A stretch of DNA of 64,000 nt. Origin: Acanthaster planci. Its lineage: Eukaryota; Echinodermata; Asteroidea; Valvatida; Acanthasteridae. Position numbers and translations under genes: made by a program. Below the pieces are notes generated by a model. That model saw only the letters and a list, made by a program, of their open reading frames with translations. It ran no database searches and had not been told where the DNA came from. Positions 1-14,799 of this stretch are shown piece after piece (the first letter of the stretch is position 1; each line of letters starts with the position of its first letter). The stretch covers positions 857,287 through 921,286 of the forward strand of contig NW_019091437.1 in assembly GCF_001949145.1 (NCBI RefSeq), written 5' to 3'.

Positions 1-2025
1 AAACACTTGCATGGGGGGGGTCTCAAACTTAGTAACTGCAATTTCAGGTTCGACTCGGAGGGCGAGTCCAAGTCACAGAAATGAACGACGTATAGTTGTA
101 CATTAAGAAGGGATATCTATTGGTAAATCGAATTTTATTGAACGCAATAATACGTGTTCATATAGCATTACTTGGATAGACGCCGCAGCAGATGACGTTT
201 CAGAGGATAAGTTGAATTCTGACGAAGAACGGACACTTACTGATTGCGGTGTCCTAGTAACATTCTGTAAAATGTATCACTGAATAACAGATAATCTCGG
301 TAACAGTTTTGTAAATGTACAATTTTTCTCTGTGACATGCATTAACATCAATTTGCAGATTGACCTGACAGCACAAAACCACTCATATGAAGCTGGTGTA
401 CATGTTGCCATATTTTTGTTTTACGTTTTAGCGAGAACTGGCTAATGATTTTATTTGATGCCATCAAATGTGCCAAAGCTAAGGGCTGAAAAAAAAGGAA
501 AAAAAACGGAAAAAAACCCTCTGAAAATAGTTTTGGTATAGCCACCAACTGTGATTGCAGTCACGAGATAAATCGATGCACATATTAATCTGATGCTAAT
601 CCTTCTGCTCAGGGTGCTATATACCGGTTTGAGTTCAATATTAGGACCAGAGCAACCGTGATCACATACTATACTGCCTATCTGGTATAAGCTTAAACGA
701 GTCGAGTGCACATGGCTTCCTCTACAACCTGATGCTGTAGCATCACACTGCCATATAACTATGACATAATTGTTGTTTTCGGACTACTTTGTAAAGACAC
801 GTTCTGGTACACAATGGTCTACTGTAAATACTAATGAAATTGACATACAATTTTATTGGCGTCCAGTGAGAATTCTTTGCGAATTGACACAAGGATATTT
901 GACAGGGGACCCAGTTACAGATTTCATTGACCACAGAAGGTTTTTTTTCTTTTCTTGCCAGGTCGATCAAATTTGAATATTTCTTGGGCTAATCAAATAT
1001 TCTCTAAAGATATTTCTTGAAGAAGGCGAGCAAAATACACCAACGAATTACTTTAATCTGTGAGTGGGGTCGTATGCCTTTCGATTTCAGCCATAAGCTT
1101 TTAACTTCGATTATGACACGTGCAGACCCTTTTTGATGAATAAATGGGTCGAAGGAACCGAAATGTCAGCCAAATTTGGCACCAATTTCAGACCCCGACA
1201 ACATGGACAGAAATCACCCCTGTTCGTTCCCATTACCGCGAAAAGGGAGGAATATCGCATCTGCCAACAGGCGCTTTCTGATGGCACGCACGCACTCATG
1301 AGCACTTTGGCCATCCACGATTTGTCATGACTTTAACGTTGAATGGGTAAAAAATAACAGATTTTGATCTCCAGGAGGAGTGCGGGGAAGAGGCACCGGA
1401 AATCTGGGCTAATTCGGGGGGATTCGGAGTGGAACAACCAAGTCATGATACGGATCGTATGGGGTAAGTTGGCGGGCCCTCTTTTTTTTGCATCGTGAAC
1501 GTTTCTTGAACCCCACGCTCCACATGTGCACGCAATCACATCTGACGAGTGTGACATATAGCCTCAGGGTGATGAAACAATGGAAAAACCTATTTTCGGT
1601 GAATCACTGGCTATGGGCGTGTCGCCTAATCAAGCCACAGCATGTATACACGACAACACGTGAAATGTCGCCCGACTGCCGTTGTGAATGATGACTCTAT
1701 TAGCGGCCAACCGTTACTGTACAATAGTATGTCAGAAAAGGTAAGAGGGCCTGGGTATGCCGTGTTACGTGCTGAATATCAGGCCTCTGCAAATTTTATG
1801 TAATCTCTCACAGGGACATGGGCGTGGCATGGCCGTGGCGAGAGGCCAACGGGTGGAAAAAAAGATTAAGGGGGGAGGAGAATAAAGGGGTACCAATGGG
1901 AAAAAGGGAGGAAGGGGGATTCGAACCTCAGAATTGATCCCTTCCCACCCTGCTGAAGAGTGTTTTGTCCCCTGGAAAAAAACTGGCGAAGAGCATGTAC
2001 ACAGAGGTAAGGTGCCACACACAGA

Positions 2026-2360
2026 ACAAGTGTGTAAACACCTTCAATCGTGGACTCCCTATTGTTCCTCTTTTGTTCATACTTTAACTTTTCCGGAAGA
2101 CCTCCCATAGTTTTGTAAACGTTTTCCAAACCGTGGACTCTTCGGCAACCGTGGACCCTACTGCCCCCTGTTGTTATAGGTCCACGACTGAAGGCGTTTT
2201 CCACACTCAGCCTCGTAGAAAGACCCACAGCCTCCACTTAATACAGCTGTTTCACAATAGTGCGCCACCAAGAGTTTGAGGCGCGTTGGCCAATCACAGT
2301 GCGCGAAATTTGTCGACCCAATGCGCGTTTGGAAAGGGTCGACAAATTTCGCGCGTTATG
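2026..2360 (-). repeat. Inverted-repeat (MITE-like) element, copy 1, truncated
   Basis: This segment is the reverse complement of most of 27697-28067, in intron 2 of gene A, and aligns over its whole length with small differences. It carries the same internal inverted words (GTCCACGATTGAAGG and its complement) and half of the terminal palindrome, including two oppositely oriented AAATTTGTCGACCC words at about 2307-2350. The outermost arm of the palindrome seen in the other copy is missing, so this copy is shorter at its right end. No coding capacity is seen. I class it as a non-autonomous DNA element; the superfamily is unknown. Confidence 0.8.
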
Positions 2361-4245
2361 ATAATAACGTCAATAACACACAGAAATCCAACCTGGACCG
2401 AGGAAAAAGATACACACTAGGAACCTATATACATGTATATTCCTCTCCACAAGAAAGAACGAGCACCACGAACTTTTTTCCGCACCCTGGGTTTGTCATA
2501 CCTTCAGAGCAACAGGCCCTCTGTTGGCCAGATAGAGTACCATGTTCACAAGAAAGAGAGGTTCTTTTCCGTGTCCTTCAGTGTAGAGGCGCAAAGCAAT
2601 GTGTCTCTTACCAAAATGGTATTTTCTAAGGGGGGGGGGAAACTTTCAAAGTGTACTGTGAAACGACATCCCATTGTCGTTGCCCGTTTCCTCTCACCTG
2701 CAAAAGCACTTTTTTGGTTAATTTCATGGTAACTCGTGTCTATGTATGATGTTCCTCGACGACAATGATACCCTCTACCAACGAGTAAAGGCTTTGGGTC
2801 CTTTTTGCATCCTTCATTTTACTCTGGGGAGCTAAAACCCTGCCCACAAAGGAGAAAAGGTGGAGCAGATGCTCACATGCACTCCGATCTGGAAACACAG
2901 TTGGTGGGGCAGTAAGCGTGGTTCAGACCAGCGCCCCCCCAAAGAGTATTAGCATATCACTCGACGGAGTTAAACATGAAGTAAATGATGCCAGGCATCT
3001 CAACTGCGCAAATCGAATTACCCAATAAAGCTGTTACTACACTCCGGGAGAAAGAATGAATCATCGTTTAAAAAAAAACGCGAGAAACCTAATAAGTAAA
3101 CAGGAACGGATCAATAAATGGTGACACAATTTTAACAAAACTGGATAAAACCCAGGAGAGAAAAAAACAGTCACGGTGAACTGACAGTATGAAAAAGTTC
3201 AATTTTGATTGCTATATATGGAATAGACTGCCAACAATCATTTCAATGTTTTCAATCGACATAAATGATTTTAATCGTCCCAAGACCACACTCCCCCCGT
3301 CTCTCTCTTTCTTGAAATTCTCTCCTGAGTTCAAAAGTCCATGGAAAACCCACATCACGAAATGCCCGCGGGAAAACGGGTGGGTGATCGCTATCTCATA
3401 CGACATTCGGGGATTTTTGTTTAATTTTTTTTATGGCAACACTGGCAAGACCTATTTGCGAACGATTAGCCAACCTCCTGGCAGCCCACCGCAAACGCGA
3501 ACAAAAGAGCACTTGGTGCTCGACCAAACACCCCCGTTGGGCAAACATCAAATGGGGTAAATGTATGGGAATTTTTGCCCTGGTTTTTCTTTTCACCGCC
3601 TGTTCGAGAACCATGAGCCACGGCAACTTTGCGGCTGTAGACTGTTTGTTTGGTCGTGTTGCGGGCTGAAAAATAAGTGGTGTTTGGAATGAATTTTTGC
3701 TATTCGTCAGGAGTGACACTTTTTTTTGGTTCCTTGAGGTGAGCCACTCGTGGCTACCGTAGAGAATAATATTTGCTCAGAAAATAACCTCTTCCCACCT
3801 TTGCACCTTGCACGATGGCAGAGTTGCAGAAATGAGAAACTATTATTTCAGTCGGAAATAATTTTATGCGCAGACTTGCAGCAAGGCGAGCAAAATAAAC
3901 GTGGAGGTGAGGGATCTTTACAATTGAGTATCAAGCGGTACAGACCCATGAGCATAAAAAGTCAAGGCCCGTTGCTGTGTTGTTACCGCGAAGACACAAA
4001 CGTCGATATTTTAGTAGCGCACATCATTGAGCTTCCACAAACCGGAACAACGCGGGTGTGGTTAACGATAATGTACATACACATACCAATTTTTTCCTTT
4101 AGACAATACCCGTGAATATCACCGTTATTATAATAGGGTTGGTTTTCACACGGGAAGCCAAGTTTTGATGAACCAAACTAAACTGAGACTTGATGATGCA
4201 TGCTTCTGTCGCAGGCCGCGCCGCGATAACGTGTATAGCCAAAAC

Positions 4246-4258
4246 GGGGGGGGGGGGG
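4246..4258 (+). repeat. Homopolymer G run (13 nt)
   Basis: An uninterrupted run of 13 G follows AAAAC. It is a simple repeat, prone to length error in assembly. No gene lies around it. Confidence 0.9.
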
Positions 4259-5501
4259 AAGAGAAGAAAAATAGTTCATCAACCGTTCTCCGATGGCACA
4301 GGAGAATGACATTCAACTCCTATCGCAACAGGTCACTGTCACTCAAAATCAACATCTTCTGCACAATCGTCCAGTCTCAAACTCGTTTATAAATAGCCAC
4401 AGTATGCGAGTGCGATTATGATAACCAGGGGTTTCTCTCCCACGTAAAAAATGTCATCGCCGATAAACGGTTGAAGCGCCTTAATAGCAACGGTTTTAAG
4501 GGGCATTTCAAACCTTTTTTGGCGATGGCTTAGCAATGTACTGAGCTCTGGCAAAGTACTGGGTTCACACCGTCATTGTGAAAAATTAAATATTTGATAT
4601 TTGAAGGGTAATACCAACACAATAATTTTTACCTTTGACCCTACAGCGCATTCAAAGAACACAACACTACAGCATGAATAACTAGTTCTGTAGTCAAAAC
4701 CCGTCATGATGAAATTTGGGGTTGAGGTCGGGTCCGAATTGCACACGTTTGTCCATTTAAAACATTAAAAACGCTTATGGTGACCGAACTTACTTTTAAA
4801 AACCCAATACTGAAGGTTGAGACCAGGGCAACCTTTGATAAGGGAGGCCAGTAAAAGATGAAAATGTGTGATTTTAGCTTGCAATGAATTCACTTGAAAA
4901 GAAATTCTCATCCGTCACTGCAGGAGGTGGATGGTTGATAATAAACCATGATGCCACATCCACTCGTGCAAGTCAGCAATCGTAAGTGTCGTTGAAAGTC
5001 AACATCGATTTAGGTCTGACAGCGAGACGTTTATTGACCGCTTATCTGGAGTTTCGGTACAAAATGGCCAGTCTTTAAGTGAACTGCGTTTGTCTAAAGT
5101 TTTATCGATGCACTCACGCTCAAGGACCGTCTGGCCACTAATTACATAGCTTTCCAAGTACAGGAGCCCACCGAACCTGTCCACATTCCTACGAGGACAG
5201 AGGTCTTTTACGCAGAGCCGGGATGGGGGGCCATCGCACCCTAGCCAAGTATGTTTGCGTATGTCTGCAAAGACAGCCAAACTGTCCAGTCGATAACCAG
5301 CAGAATTGCCTTGTCTCGTTGGCCTAATAACACAAACTCATATCTTCTATCCGGTGAGGTGATTCACCTTGAGAAAAAAAGAGAGAGAGGCTAAGTAAAA
5401 ATACAAGTTCAGATCTCTTTCTACCTCATCGTGTGGTTCTTACATATGACTCGATAAATTCGGGATGCAGGCTGACACAAATGGTAGCAGCTCAGGCCCC
5501 A

Positions 5502-5529
5502 GGCGGGGGTGGGGGTGGGGGTGGGGGGG
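5502..5529 (+). repeat. GGGGGT repeat, G-quadruplex-capable
   Basis: Runs of 5, 5, 5 and 7 G are separated by single T residues (5505-5509, 5511-5515, 5517-5521, 5523-5529). Four G tracts with one-base loops is the textbook arrangement for a very stable parallel G-quadruplex on the plus strand. No promoter or gene is recognised beside it, so any regulatory role is unsupported. Confidence 0.85.
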
Positions 5530-5949
5530 TTAGAGTGCCGCCTACCCTTCCCCTTCCTCTCTCCTTTTTCTTGTTTTGCCCGACCCTGCTTTGCCCCGTG
5601 GGTCCTTTAGTGCGACTGTACACGTTCACTGGAGCTGATCGCGCATAAGCATCTGCAGTGTGCAAGGCAAGGAGAATGTTGACTAATCGATAGACTGGTT
5701 TACTGCCCCAACGATCCCTGATACCTCATATAGGTTTGGACAGGAGACTATCACCGTCAAAATATGACGCGTTGTTTATTTTAGATGTACATGTACAACG
5801 CAAGTGTTCCTTACATTGTTTTTGCGTCACAGTGAAAATGTTGATTTATGCGTGCCATACATTGATTCAAGTGCACCACGTAAATAGGCCAGAAATATGT
5901 CCGCCGAGCTCATTAATAAAAGTTATACACTTAAAATATTCTATGTTAG

Positions 5950-6345
5950 AGGGTCCTGAGAGCCATAGAACGTGGGATTGAAGAAATATGGCACTGAATC
6001 TCTGGCCCAGACTCTTGGCTCCCGGTTCTGACCAATTTGGATGCAATCAGGTCCGAAAGTGACACTATTTTAGCCATTTTGCAGAGGGATGCATTTTCAA
6101 AATGGCTACTTTTCCCGGCAGTGAAATTTCCTTTATTTTTCAGGGGTGGTCTGCTTTGGGTGATAATTTCTCGAAATCTCATTGGTCAACCCACTGAAAA
6201 TTGAACGGAAAATGAAAGAGGACACGACGAACATCGTTTTTCTGTGCAGCCTGAACACCTGTGAGAGTTGTGAGTATTTTTTAAATATTTGTGAAGTATG
6301 GGGATTTATCACTGCTGACTATGGGAACTGATTTGCTGCGGTGCA
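5950..6345 (+). repeat. Diverged dispersed repeat, copy 1
   Basis: Similar in the same orientation to 39745-40060. The clearest blocks are CCACTGAAAATTGAACGG followed by AAAATGAAAGA near 6190-6215, and a GGGGATTTATCACTG block near 6300 followed by CTATGGGAACT. Between the blocks the similarity is patchy with indels, so the copies are old. No coding frame is conserved between them, which argues for a non-coding element. The boundaries are approximate. Confidence 0.6.
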
Positions 6346-9300
6346 CCCTATAGGAATATTAAAACCAATGTTGTAGTCATGAACTTTTCCACGATTACGA
6401 ATACGTAGAAACCTTTTGAGAATTATACGAATACGAGTACAGAAAAAGTACTGGAGTTCGAGTAAAGCAACACTGAATTAAAGACAGTATCTTACAGTTC
6501 TCAACGAAAATCCTATCGGAAAATTCCAGACAATCTCGGAAACATTTAGAAATGGGCAGAATTCTGCCCCAATCGGTAATGTAATCATATTGACGACTAC
6601 CGGACAGAATATTCTCCAACTGGGTCTGGCAACTAGACTAACTGAGCTGTCAGCTGACTCTGCACCATTTCTGGCACAGGCAGACGCCAGATGGTTGGTT
6701 GCAACTCGAAGGCGAAGGTCTTGTCTGAAGGTGTCTAATCCACTACGATTAACCACTGAACCTACCTACAGCTGTGCAAAATGTCTGTTCCATAACGACC
6801 TTTGCATGTTGTGTCTGAGAAAACAGTGGTTAGGCCCACAGGAAATTACAGCGGCACATACTGAGTGTCTATTTCATTCAGCTAGTCCAGGGTCCTGTTC
6901 AACATTCCTCGAAGCATTACATCGTGTCAACTCAGAACTGCTCTCACGTACAATTACAAACCGTCCTCAAAAGACATAAATTTTCTCTCCAATGGTGGGA
7001 GATTGAAACAAAAATTTGATAAGAGTGTCCAACAAAAATATTGGACTGCAGGACACTTTCTCAACGTACTTTTACTTTCAGCAATATTACTTTTTCCAAA
7101 AGAGTCTAACAAAGCCTTCCACCATGATCAAATCAGCCATCTTATCCTAGGTTCTTACACTTCTTGCCAAACACCCAGCCGCTTGTCCTGCTAATCCCCT
7201 CAGTTATAGGGGCTTCCTACCCTGAGGTCATTCACACCCATGACTAGCTCAGACGTTCCCCCTGAAGACGCCACGAAAGTCCCCGTACATCCCAGGGTTG
7301 GTGCTTGTTCAATGATAGATTGCCGGGGAAATAAAGCAATCCCGTGACAAAAACAACGTGGCTCAACTCACCAAGCCGGTTATCATCCATCGCAACGGGG
7401 AAAGGGGAGATATGATCGCTTGGCAGGTGCACCTACAAGAGGTCAATGGCAGTCTTGGTACAAGATGTTCCTCAGTAGAAAAAAAGCTCTAAATTGTAGC
7501 TGCTTTTATGGGAACAGTAATCGACCAGTGGCTGTGACTATGGAGCAAAAGACGGGGGTGACGTCATGCACTTCTGCGATAACACGCTATCAACTTTCAC
7601 AACTTCAACGGTTCCAAGGAGGAGAGGGACAGGTATCATGATCATCGACCCGACACTTCACCTTCTGCACAAATGGGGCCTGTTACACGTGGCATAACTT
7701 AGTATATAGATGAAAAATGTAAACCATATACGGTGTAATGTATGACCTCAGGCGTCGGTGCCTATCATTTCCCCATTCATATCGTACCTTAATCTCAACG
7801 AGATCGTTGAGGTCAAATGCCAGAAGTACATCGACAGCTTTGGGGCAGCCCTTTGCCAGTGCATGGACACTGCGGTTCGACCACTGCACGTATACAGATA
7901 ATCGTGTCTGGGCCTTTTGTACGATTTCAGACCATTAACCATGCAGGTACAGTATAGAGTTACAACGTCATGTTCGTTAGCTGTCGACTGGCACTGAAAC
8001 AGTCATCATAGAATCTCCGTGGACACTCTATATGCAGTGTATCATTGATCGATATCTCAGGTGACAAATGTGCAATTCCAATATTGGATCGATTATCGAT
8101 GATAGAATATCATGTGAGATTCATAGATGCAAACAAATGAAATAAGAAAAGCCCTCTCTCGGTTCGTAAGTAATCCCAAGATGATTTTATTTCGTTTAAA
8201 AATGGCTTCTTCAACTTGAAGTTCTTCTGACACTTGGCTGACCGAAGATTTGCCGTTCAACCGAAAGTTCGAAAAGTACATTTTTCAGGTCAAATATTCC
8301 AATTTTCATGTATTCGAACTGACGCAGCCTTAACCTAGAGTTGGCAAGACTCAGTGAAAGACCTGTCATTAGATAGGACATCACTGGATACGACAGTCCA
8401 TACTCGACTGTAGTGGAACAACGGTCACATTAGGAAGGAAAAATGCTGGTACCCACACCGACCCAATATCACGACATGCTCTTCAGAACATCAGTCATCG
8501 ACATATAGATTTTGATCCGAGACAATGGATGTGAGGATATGAGGAAACTAATTTTGACCAATCTTATTCACTCAATACGCGGGAATGGCAGGATAAACTG
8601 GGGAGATGAGAAATGCGAAATGGCAGATACAGAACACCATACAATGTAGCTCGACGGGTGACATTCTTTTCTGTCATCACGCTCGAAGCTAAATGACCAA
8701 AGATCATTGCAAAAACTAAAACAAGAAAATGGTCAGATCGAACCGTAGTCATACCGCAGTATACCAGGGCATTGTCCGAGAATGCGGCAACGTCGCAATG
8801 AGTCTTTTGTTGTATGATTTTGCCAACCTGAACTCATCAGTTTTAACCATTGCAATGAGTGATTAGCTATGAGAGATGAGCTATAACTGTCACCAAAACG
8901 ATGCACTGAGCGGAATTAGGCTGCCCAGCTGCGGTGAACCGTTTCCTGGGCTCAAATTATGGTAAGTAACGCCAACAGAGGCATGTAGGAAGGACTACAG
9001 TGGGTAAGGTTGACAAACTCCACCAAGACGTTTCGCTGAAGTAGTTTTTGAAGCTGTTGCCATTTTGAGAAGTTGAATGCGGCCATCGATGTTGGGCACA
9101 CTTCTCCTTATCTAGGACACGGTGTCGATCAACCTTCCGGAGGGGGACCAACAAGTCATAAGTCCGTGATTAATCTTCACACGCCGCCTGGCAAGAGTGT
9201 TAACAAATTGCGCCAGGGATGGCACGTGGTTTACCTTCTAGGCTGCTGATGACGGACAGGCGCTACGATTTGATAAATGCAAGGAAGACAAACTTGACAG

Positions 9301-12300
9301 GATCAAATCACGGAGAAAATTGAAGCAAGGTTTTTGTACTGTAGGTTCACCGACAAGAAAAGTCGTTGTGGGAAACATAAGTCGACGGCTATTCATCGAC
9401 ATCGAACAGAGCAAAAGCTCAGCGTGGAGTTGAAACATGCATGATGCCGCTTTTGACTTAAAACTGACGGAAGTTAAAAGTGGTTGACCGGCTATGCTTT
9501 TTCAAAATCAGTGTAAAATGAAATCAACGTTAGCAATGCTGTGCGGCAGAGTGTTGTTTTTGAGTTTAGTCAATCTAGTTGGCGCTAAGCCGAGTCCATA
9601 AAAAGCTTGAGTCAGACAAGTCTGACTCGATTTTCATCAGCGAGATGAGTCGAAATTGCTGAGTCCAAGCATGGAGCTTATATGTGTTTAATAGCTCAAT
9701 GGTCCAAGCAAGTCCACCCACGGGAAGATGATGCAAAAATGACTACCGTATTGGAGATGGGTGCGATCGAGATCTTTGCAATCACTAAGTCTTGATCTTT
9801 GGGCAACTGACCGGTCTTATGGCGAGCTTTCATCAGCGGATCACCTTTTCTTTCTAATACACGGTTGTGGAGTACTGTCTCGAACACAGGAAATCAAATC
9901 TGAAATTTCCTACATGATCGGCCAATAGCACCGTCGAGATAGTGGGGTTCATGGAGGAAAGATCGACCGATCGTGCCCAACAATTGCATAATTTACGTGT
10001 TTACCCTCTACCTCAAAGTTCTAGAAAGCTTGTATCGCAGTGTAAAAATAAAATGTGAAACTTGTACATGTAAAACGTAACTAAAGGATCCTGATCTATA
10101 GGTCTGTCATTACTGAACCCTTCTTTACTGGAAGGCATCGCTCCCTCGTACTATCGTTCATCGACCGACAGGTATAAACACTTTTGATGAATTTCAAGCG
10201 GATAAGGATCATTGCCCCACGGAACTACAGTCACGGGAAAAATTGGGTCGACACGACAATTGGTCTTGACAGCCGCTCTCATTCAACGTCCCTCCGTGAC
10301 GCGGGAGCTCAACACAGTTGAACCGAGTAATCACCGTAGGACTTTGGAGCGGGCCTACTGTACACTGTTTTCAAAACTCGCTGCTCGTTGGGGAAGGACG
10401 CCAATCATGTATCACGCGTGAAACAGTCAAAACACAGGTTCAGAAGTTAGGCTCATCACATGGAAACGACGGTGGAACAGCACTGCAGGTTCCGCTGTTA
10501 CAGGCGTGGTTAGTATCCCGGTTCGCACTAGTTGTTCCGTACTAGGTAAGACACCGGATCCTTCGTATTTTTCTCCGTGTTGATGTGCTTAACACTGTGA
10601 AACAAAGCAAAGCGAAACAAAACAAGCAGGTAATATACAACTACTGCTCCAGATTACAACTCCCAAACAGGCTTAGTCACATCAAAAAGTCGTTTACTAG
10701 GCCTGACAAGCTAGGTCAGAGCCGGTTTGGGAGACACCTTTACTGACACAGTTTCCATCTGGTTAAGATTATGATTATGCACATCGCGAGTACTTATACC
10801 TCCGCAGAGATTGGAACACAATTGAGTCATGATGGATGAATGAATCGGGGGAATCAATGTCTCATCTGCCATCCTGCCCCAACATGCCATGACATCACGG
10901 AAAATAAATACGATTAAGACATGTGTCAAGCCGAATCCTTATTTCGTCTAGCCTCAGGGCAGGGATGCACATGACACACCTATCGGAACAATTTACATTG
11001 GGTGCATAAATACGCGTGCTTTTCAGGGCAACATGATCGCGCGCCGGCCGCGAGGTTCGAGAAATCAACAAAAAAGACAACTGAGCCACCCTTTAATAGA
11101 AAAGGTGCAATGGCCATGCAAGTCTCTGTCGGTCAGTGATCCCAAGCAAGTCTTTTCAAACAAAGATAAAGAAATAATGTAGAGAAGGGCCATCTTAAAT
11201 ACTTCATTTCATCAGAATTGCTTGATACCGTGAAACGTGGCCACTCCTGAGTTCCATGGCAAATCTCTTGAAACTGCTGTGGGAGTCGGTTGTTGACTAA
11301 GATCTGGCTTTTTGTCCATGAAGAGTTAGTGAGGAGGACCCTTCCCGAAAGATGGCGTACTTTCCTGGCTTCCTGTCACGAACCGGCACCCCTTAAGCGC
11401 GGCATTCAAAACGGACCTGACAAATCTGGGGGGTCGGTGCTCGTCCAAAGTAAAAGAAAATCTTGATGGGGCTTGAAAATGACGGGGAAGACATTTATAG
11501 TAAACATCCAGAGCCATATGACAAACGGATATGGCTAACAGGATTAGCAATGCTTCTCGTGGTATTCCCCAGATTGATTTCATAAGCTGTGGAAATTATG
11601 TCTAATTATACCTCACCATAAAGGCACAGACTGAGCAAGAACTCAACCCGCTGTGTCAGTGTAAACAATTCGAATTTAGAGGCCATGACGAGCTGACATA
11701 CTGACAATTCCGCGGCCTTCTAAGGATGAATCCGACTACATTTTACTCGGCTTGTTGAAGCCTTGAGTCTTGTATTGAGGTAGGTCCAGGGGCGTACGTA
11801 TCCAGCAAGTGTGAAGGTGGGGTGGGGGAGCTGTTCCCCTTGGCTCCGTGGAGATATGTTTCCTTTTGTGACCTCTGAATCGAATCAAGTTGAACGCACC
11901 AGCAGTTTAGAAACGCTACAACGACCTTTGGGGGAAGGATTCCTTTACACATATGGATGAAAATATTTGGACACGACATGTACTTTCTGGGAAAAGACTT
12001 CGATATGCCACTGGGTACTGTAGCTCTTGGGAACGTGAAGATACTATGAGAACTTGAGTATCCCAAAAAACACATTGGTGACACTTCTCTTGCTGTTTTC
12101 GTCTTGTGCCTGGAAGTAATGTGCGTTAGCCTCTGTCAAGTTGATGGGATAACAGTCTTATTAGAGGGTTTACAAAGTTCCGAGATGGACGTGGGAGTAT
12201 GCATCAATATGCTTACACTGTTTCTATGAAGGCAAAAGAATAATCATTGTGATCATGGTCAAGGCTGATGACGTAAATAGTAGAACATGGGCAGAATTCT

Positions 12301-14799
12301 ACAATAAAGGTTGGATGACACTGAACGGTCCGAAAGTTTGTGTCCTATTTTGAAGGCCGGGTTTCATTTCGTGAAATGTTGAAAGCTTAAGAACTAAAGT
12401 TGAGACTAGCAAAGGATAGACCTCTTTGTCAAGTGTTTGCACACATGAATAGCGTCATGTTTTGAAGTCGCTGTCGCCAAATGAAACAATCCACGTCGTG
12501 CCAACAACGACTCTGGTGAAAACCTTTATTTCTTTAATGGGGTCGTTATTAATGATAAATGAACGATGGACATTAGGGACAAGGGCATCGCGGGGAAAAC
12601 GCGGAAATGCTTATCGCTCATTTTTTCATGTTGCTGTGTTCACGGTCATCGACCTTAACGACTCATGGGTCCTGCCTGGCTGTTGTGCTGTTGTTCCGTA
12701 CGGCTCTATGCAATCAAATCAAGGCGGCTCGGGCACGTGGGTGTGCGCAGTGAGTGCACAGCTCTGAATGCCGCGTGCTGCTGTACTGCACTGTTCGGCT
12801 GTCAACGGTAGGCGTCGAGGTCACCACGTGACCTTTACTTGCCACTGAACTCGGAGGTCAGTGGTCCATCGTAGAGACTCAGTGATTGATCGGCGTATTC
12901 AGTGAGCGGTATAAGCATAAGTACTGCGGTGGGCCCGTACATCAGTGACAGTCGGCGCTTGGAGCCCATGACTGAAGGAGGTAGCGCGGATCATTTCCAG
13001 ATAAGTTCTTCGTCTTTCGGATTGCCCGATATTTTTACTGAGACGTTTTCACCCTTTCTTCTTAAACACTAAGAATTGCTCACGCGGAGAAGTAGACCTG
13101 AATTGAAAGCCGAACAGGTGTTGGGCTACATCTTTTGTGACCTTCGGTGAGTGTACTGTAAACAGTTGTTGTTTCGCTGGGCAATTCTTTTTTGCACGTC
13201 TTGTTCAACTTCTCGCATTTTTCAGTAAATAGCAGAAAAGCACATGACTGCAACGTACCTGTTCATGCAGTGAAAAATGGGGCTCTACACTGATCAAAAT
13301 GTTCAGTGTTTGCCTATATAGCGTTCTCGCAGATTCAATTGTGCAAAAACTACTTGAATAGCTTAGACTAATTAAGTACAGTACGTCTGTAAATAATACA
13401 GGAAACCAACCACTGATTGTGGAGGAATCTTCTATGCCAAAACCAACTGCATAATACAACCAATTCAATATAATGATTCAGCCATTGTATACATGATAGT
13501 GATCTCATTTTTTTGTTGTCAAGAGCAGACCGATAGGTAGTTAGTTACCGGGACTGTGTTCTTTAGAGTTTCAGTGACTGCGCGTGCGAACTGTGCGCGA
13601 AACTGATGTTGTTTCACATTCCAAGAAAAATCTGAAGAGGGCAGCAGATAGAACTATATACATGTATAGAGCTATATACCGATAATGTGCAAATCCATCA
13701 TGTATACTTTGCAACTTAACACCACGCTTGTGTTTGGTTCGGATAAGCTTTGTAACTCAATACGGAAAATGCTATTAAATCGTGTTCACAGGGAAAGACT
13801 TGTCCAAACGCAAGTAGTTAAAGCAACATACGGTACTGATAATTTCAAATTAATCAATCGAGTTAACCTGTATATATATAAATTTATGGATTATCCAGGG
13901 CAAAGTTTTGTTCATTGTGAATTCCCTCCAAACAAAAAGAAATGTAATTAACTCAATGTTGCGATACATTGCATTTCCATGCGAAGTTGTACTATAACTT
14001 TAAGGCTCCAAATGCCCTGTCTAAAAGGTCCATTCAGAAAGCTCTTTCTGTCGATTCGTATTATAAAAGATCCCGTTTTCGTTTTTCCATTGTTGGGTTT
14101 AGATTGCTTTATGGATAGCTGGGTACTGTTGGGCTTCGGTGAGTGGAGGGGCTATGCGCCTCTGGACAGGAAAATCTGACCAAGCGACCTTAAAAAAAAT
14201 TGGCCGTTTTTGACCACGTGTGTCAAATATGTCAAATTTAATGAGAGCATCCTTCAAAGATCGTGTCGTGTCAACTTCAATTTAGCAACATTTACTTGTA
14301 TTGAATGATGAATAATTTCTGAATGATTTGGAAGATGGGATCTCAAGTACCACGATGACGTCTGAAACTGTTGAGTCAAACGCATTGCATACCTCAGTAT
14401 GGGTCAATAAACCCACGGAGAGTGGTACACAATGTGGTTTAACATTGAATTGAAATCGTACACTGTACTGTACATTATTTTGGTTTTTTTTTGACATGTC
14501 AGGATTTATGACTACCGTTGGAGCTTAATTCTGTGTAATTCACCTGCTTCGGACCAAGTGATTGTTAGTGTTACAATTTGTATTAAAGGGCCAGTCCACA
14601 GTTTTGGAATGTCGTGTGCATGTATGCGTATGATAACGACTCCTCCTACAGCCCTGACAATGATGGGGCTTGCAGTTGTTACACAGACTATCTTGTGACA
14701 GACGTGTTACTGACTTTGAGCCCAGAGCATGTTGAGAGCAGGAAAAGAGGGCTTGACGCGAATTAACACAGTTACGGTCAATCGGCGTTGACAACCTAC

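Noticed and set aside
1900-1990. Possible tRNA (GGTTCGAATCCCCC T-loop-like word on the minus strand)
   Set aside because: No matching acceptor stem, D-arm or anticodon stem can be placed at the proper distances.
1866-2237. 123-codon minus-strand open frame
   Set aside because: Most of it lies in the inverted-repeat element whose second copy does not preserve the frame.
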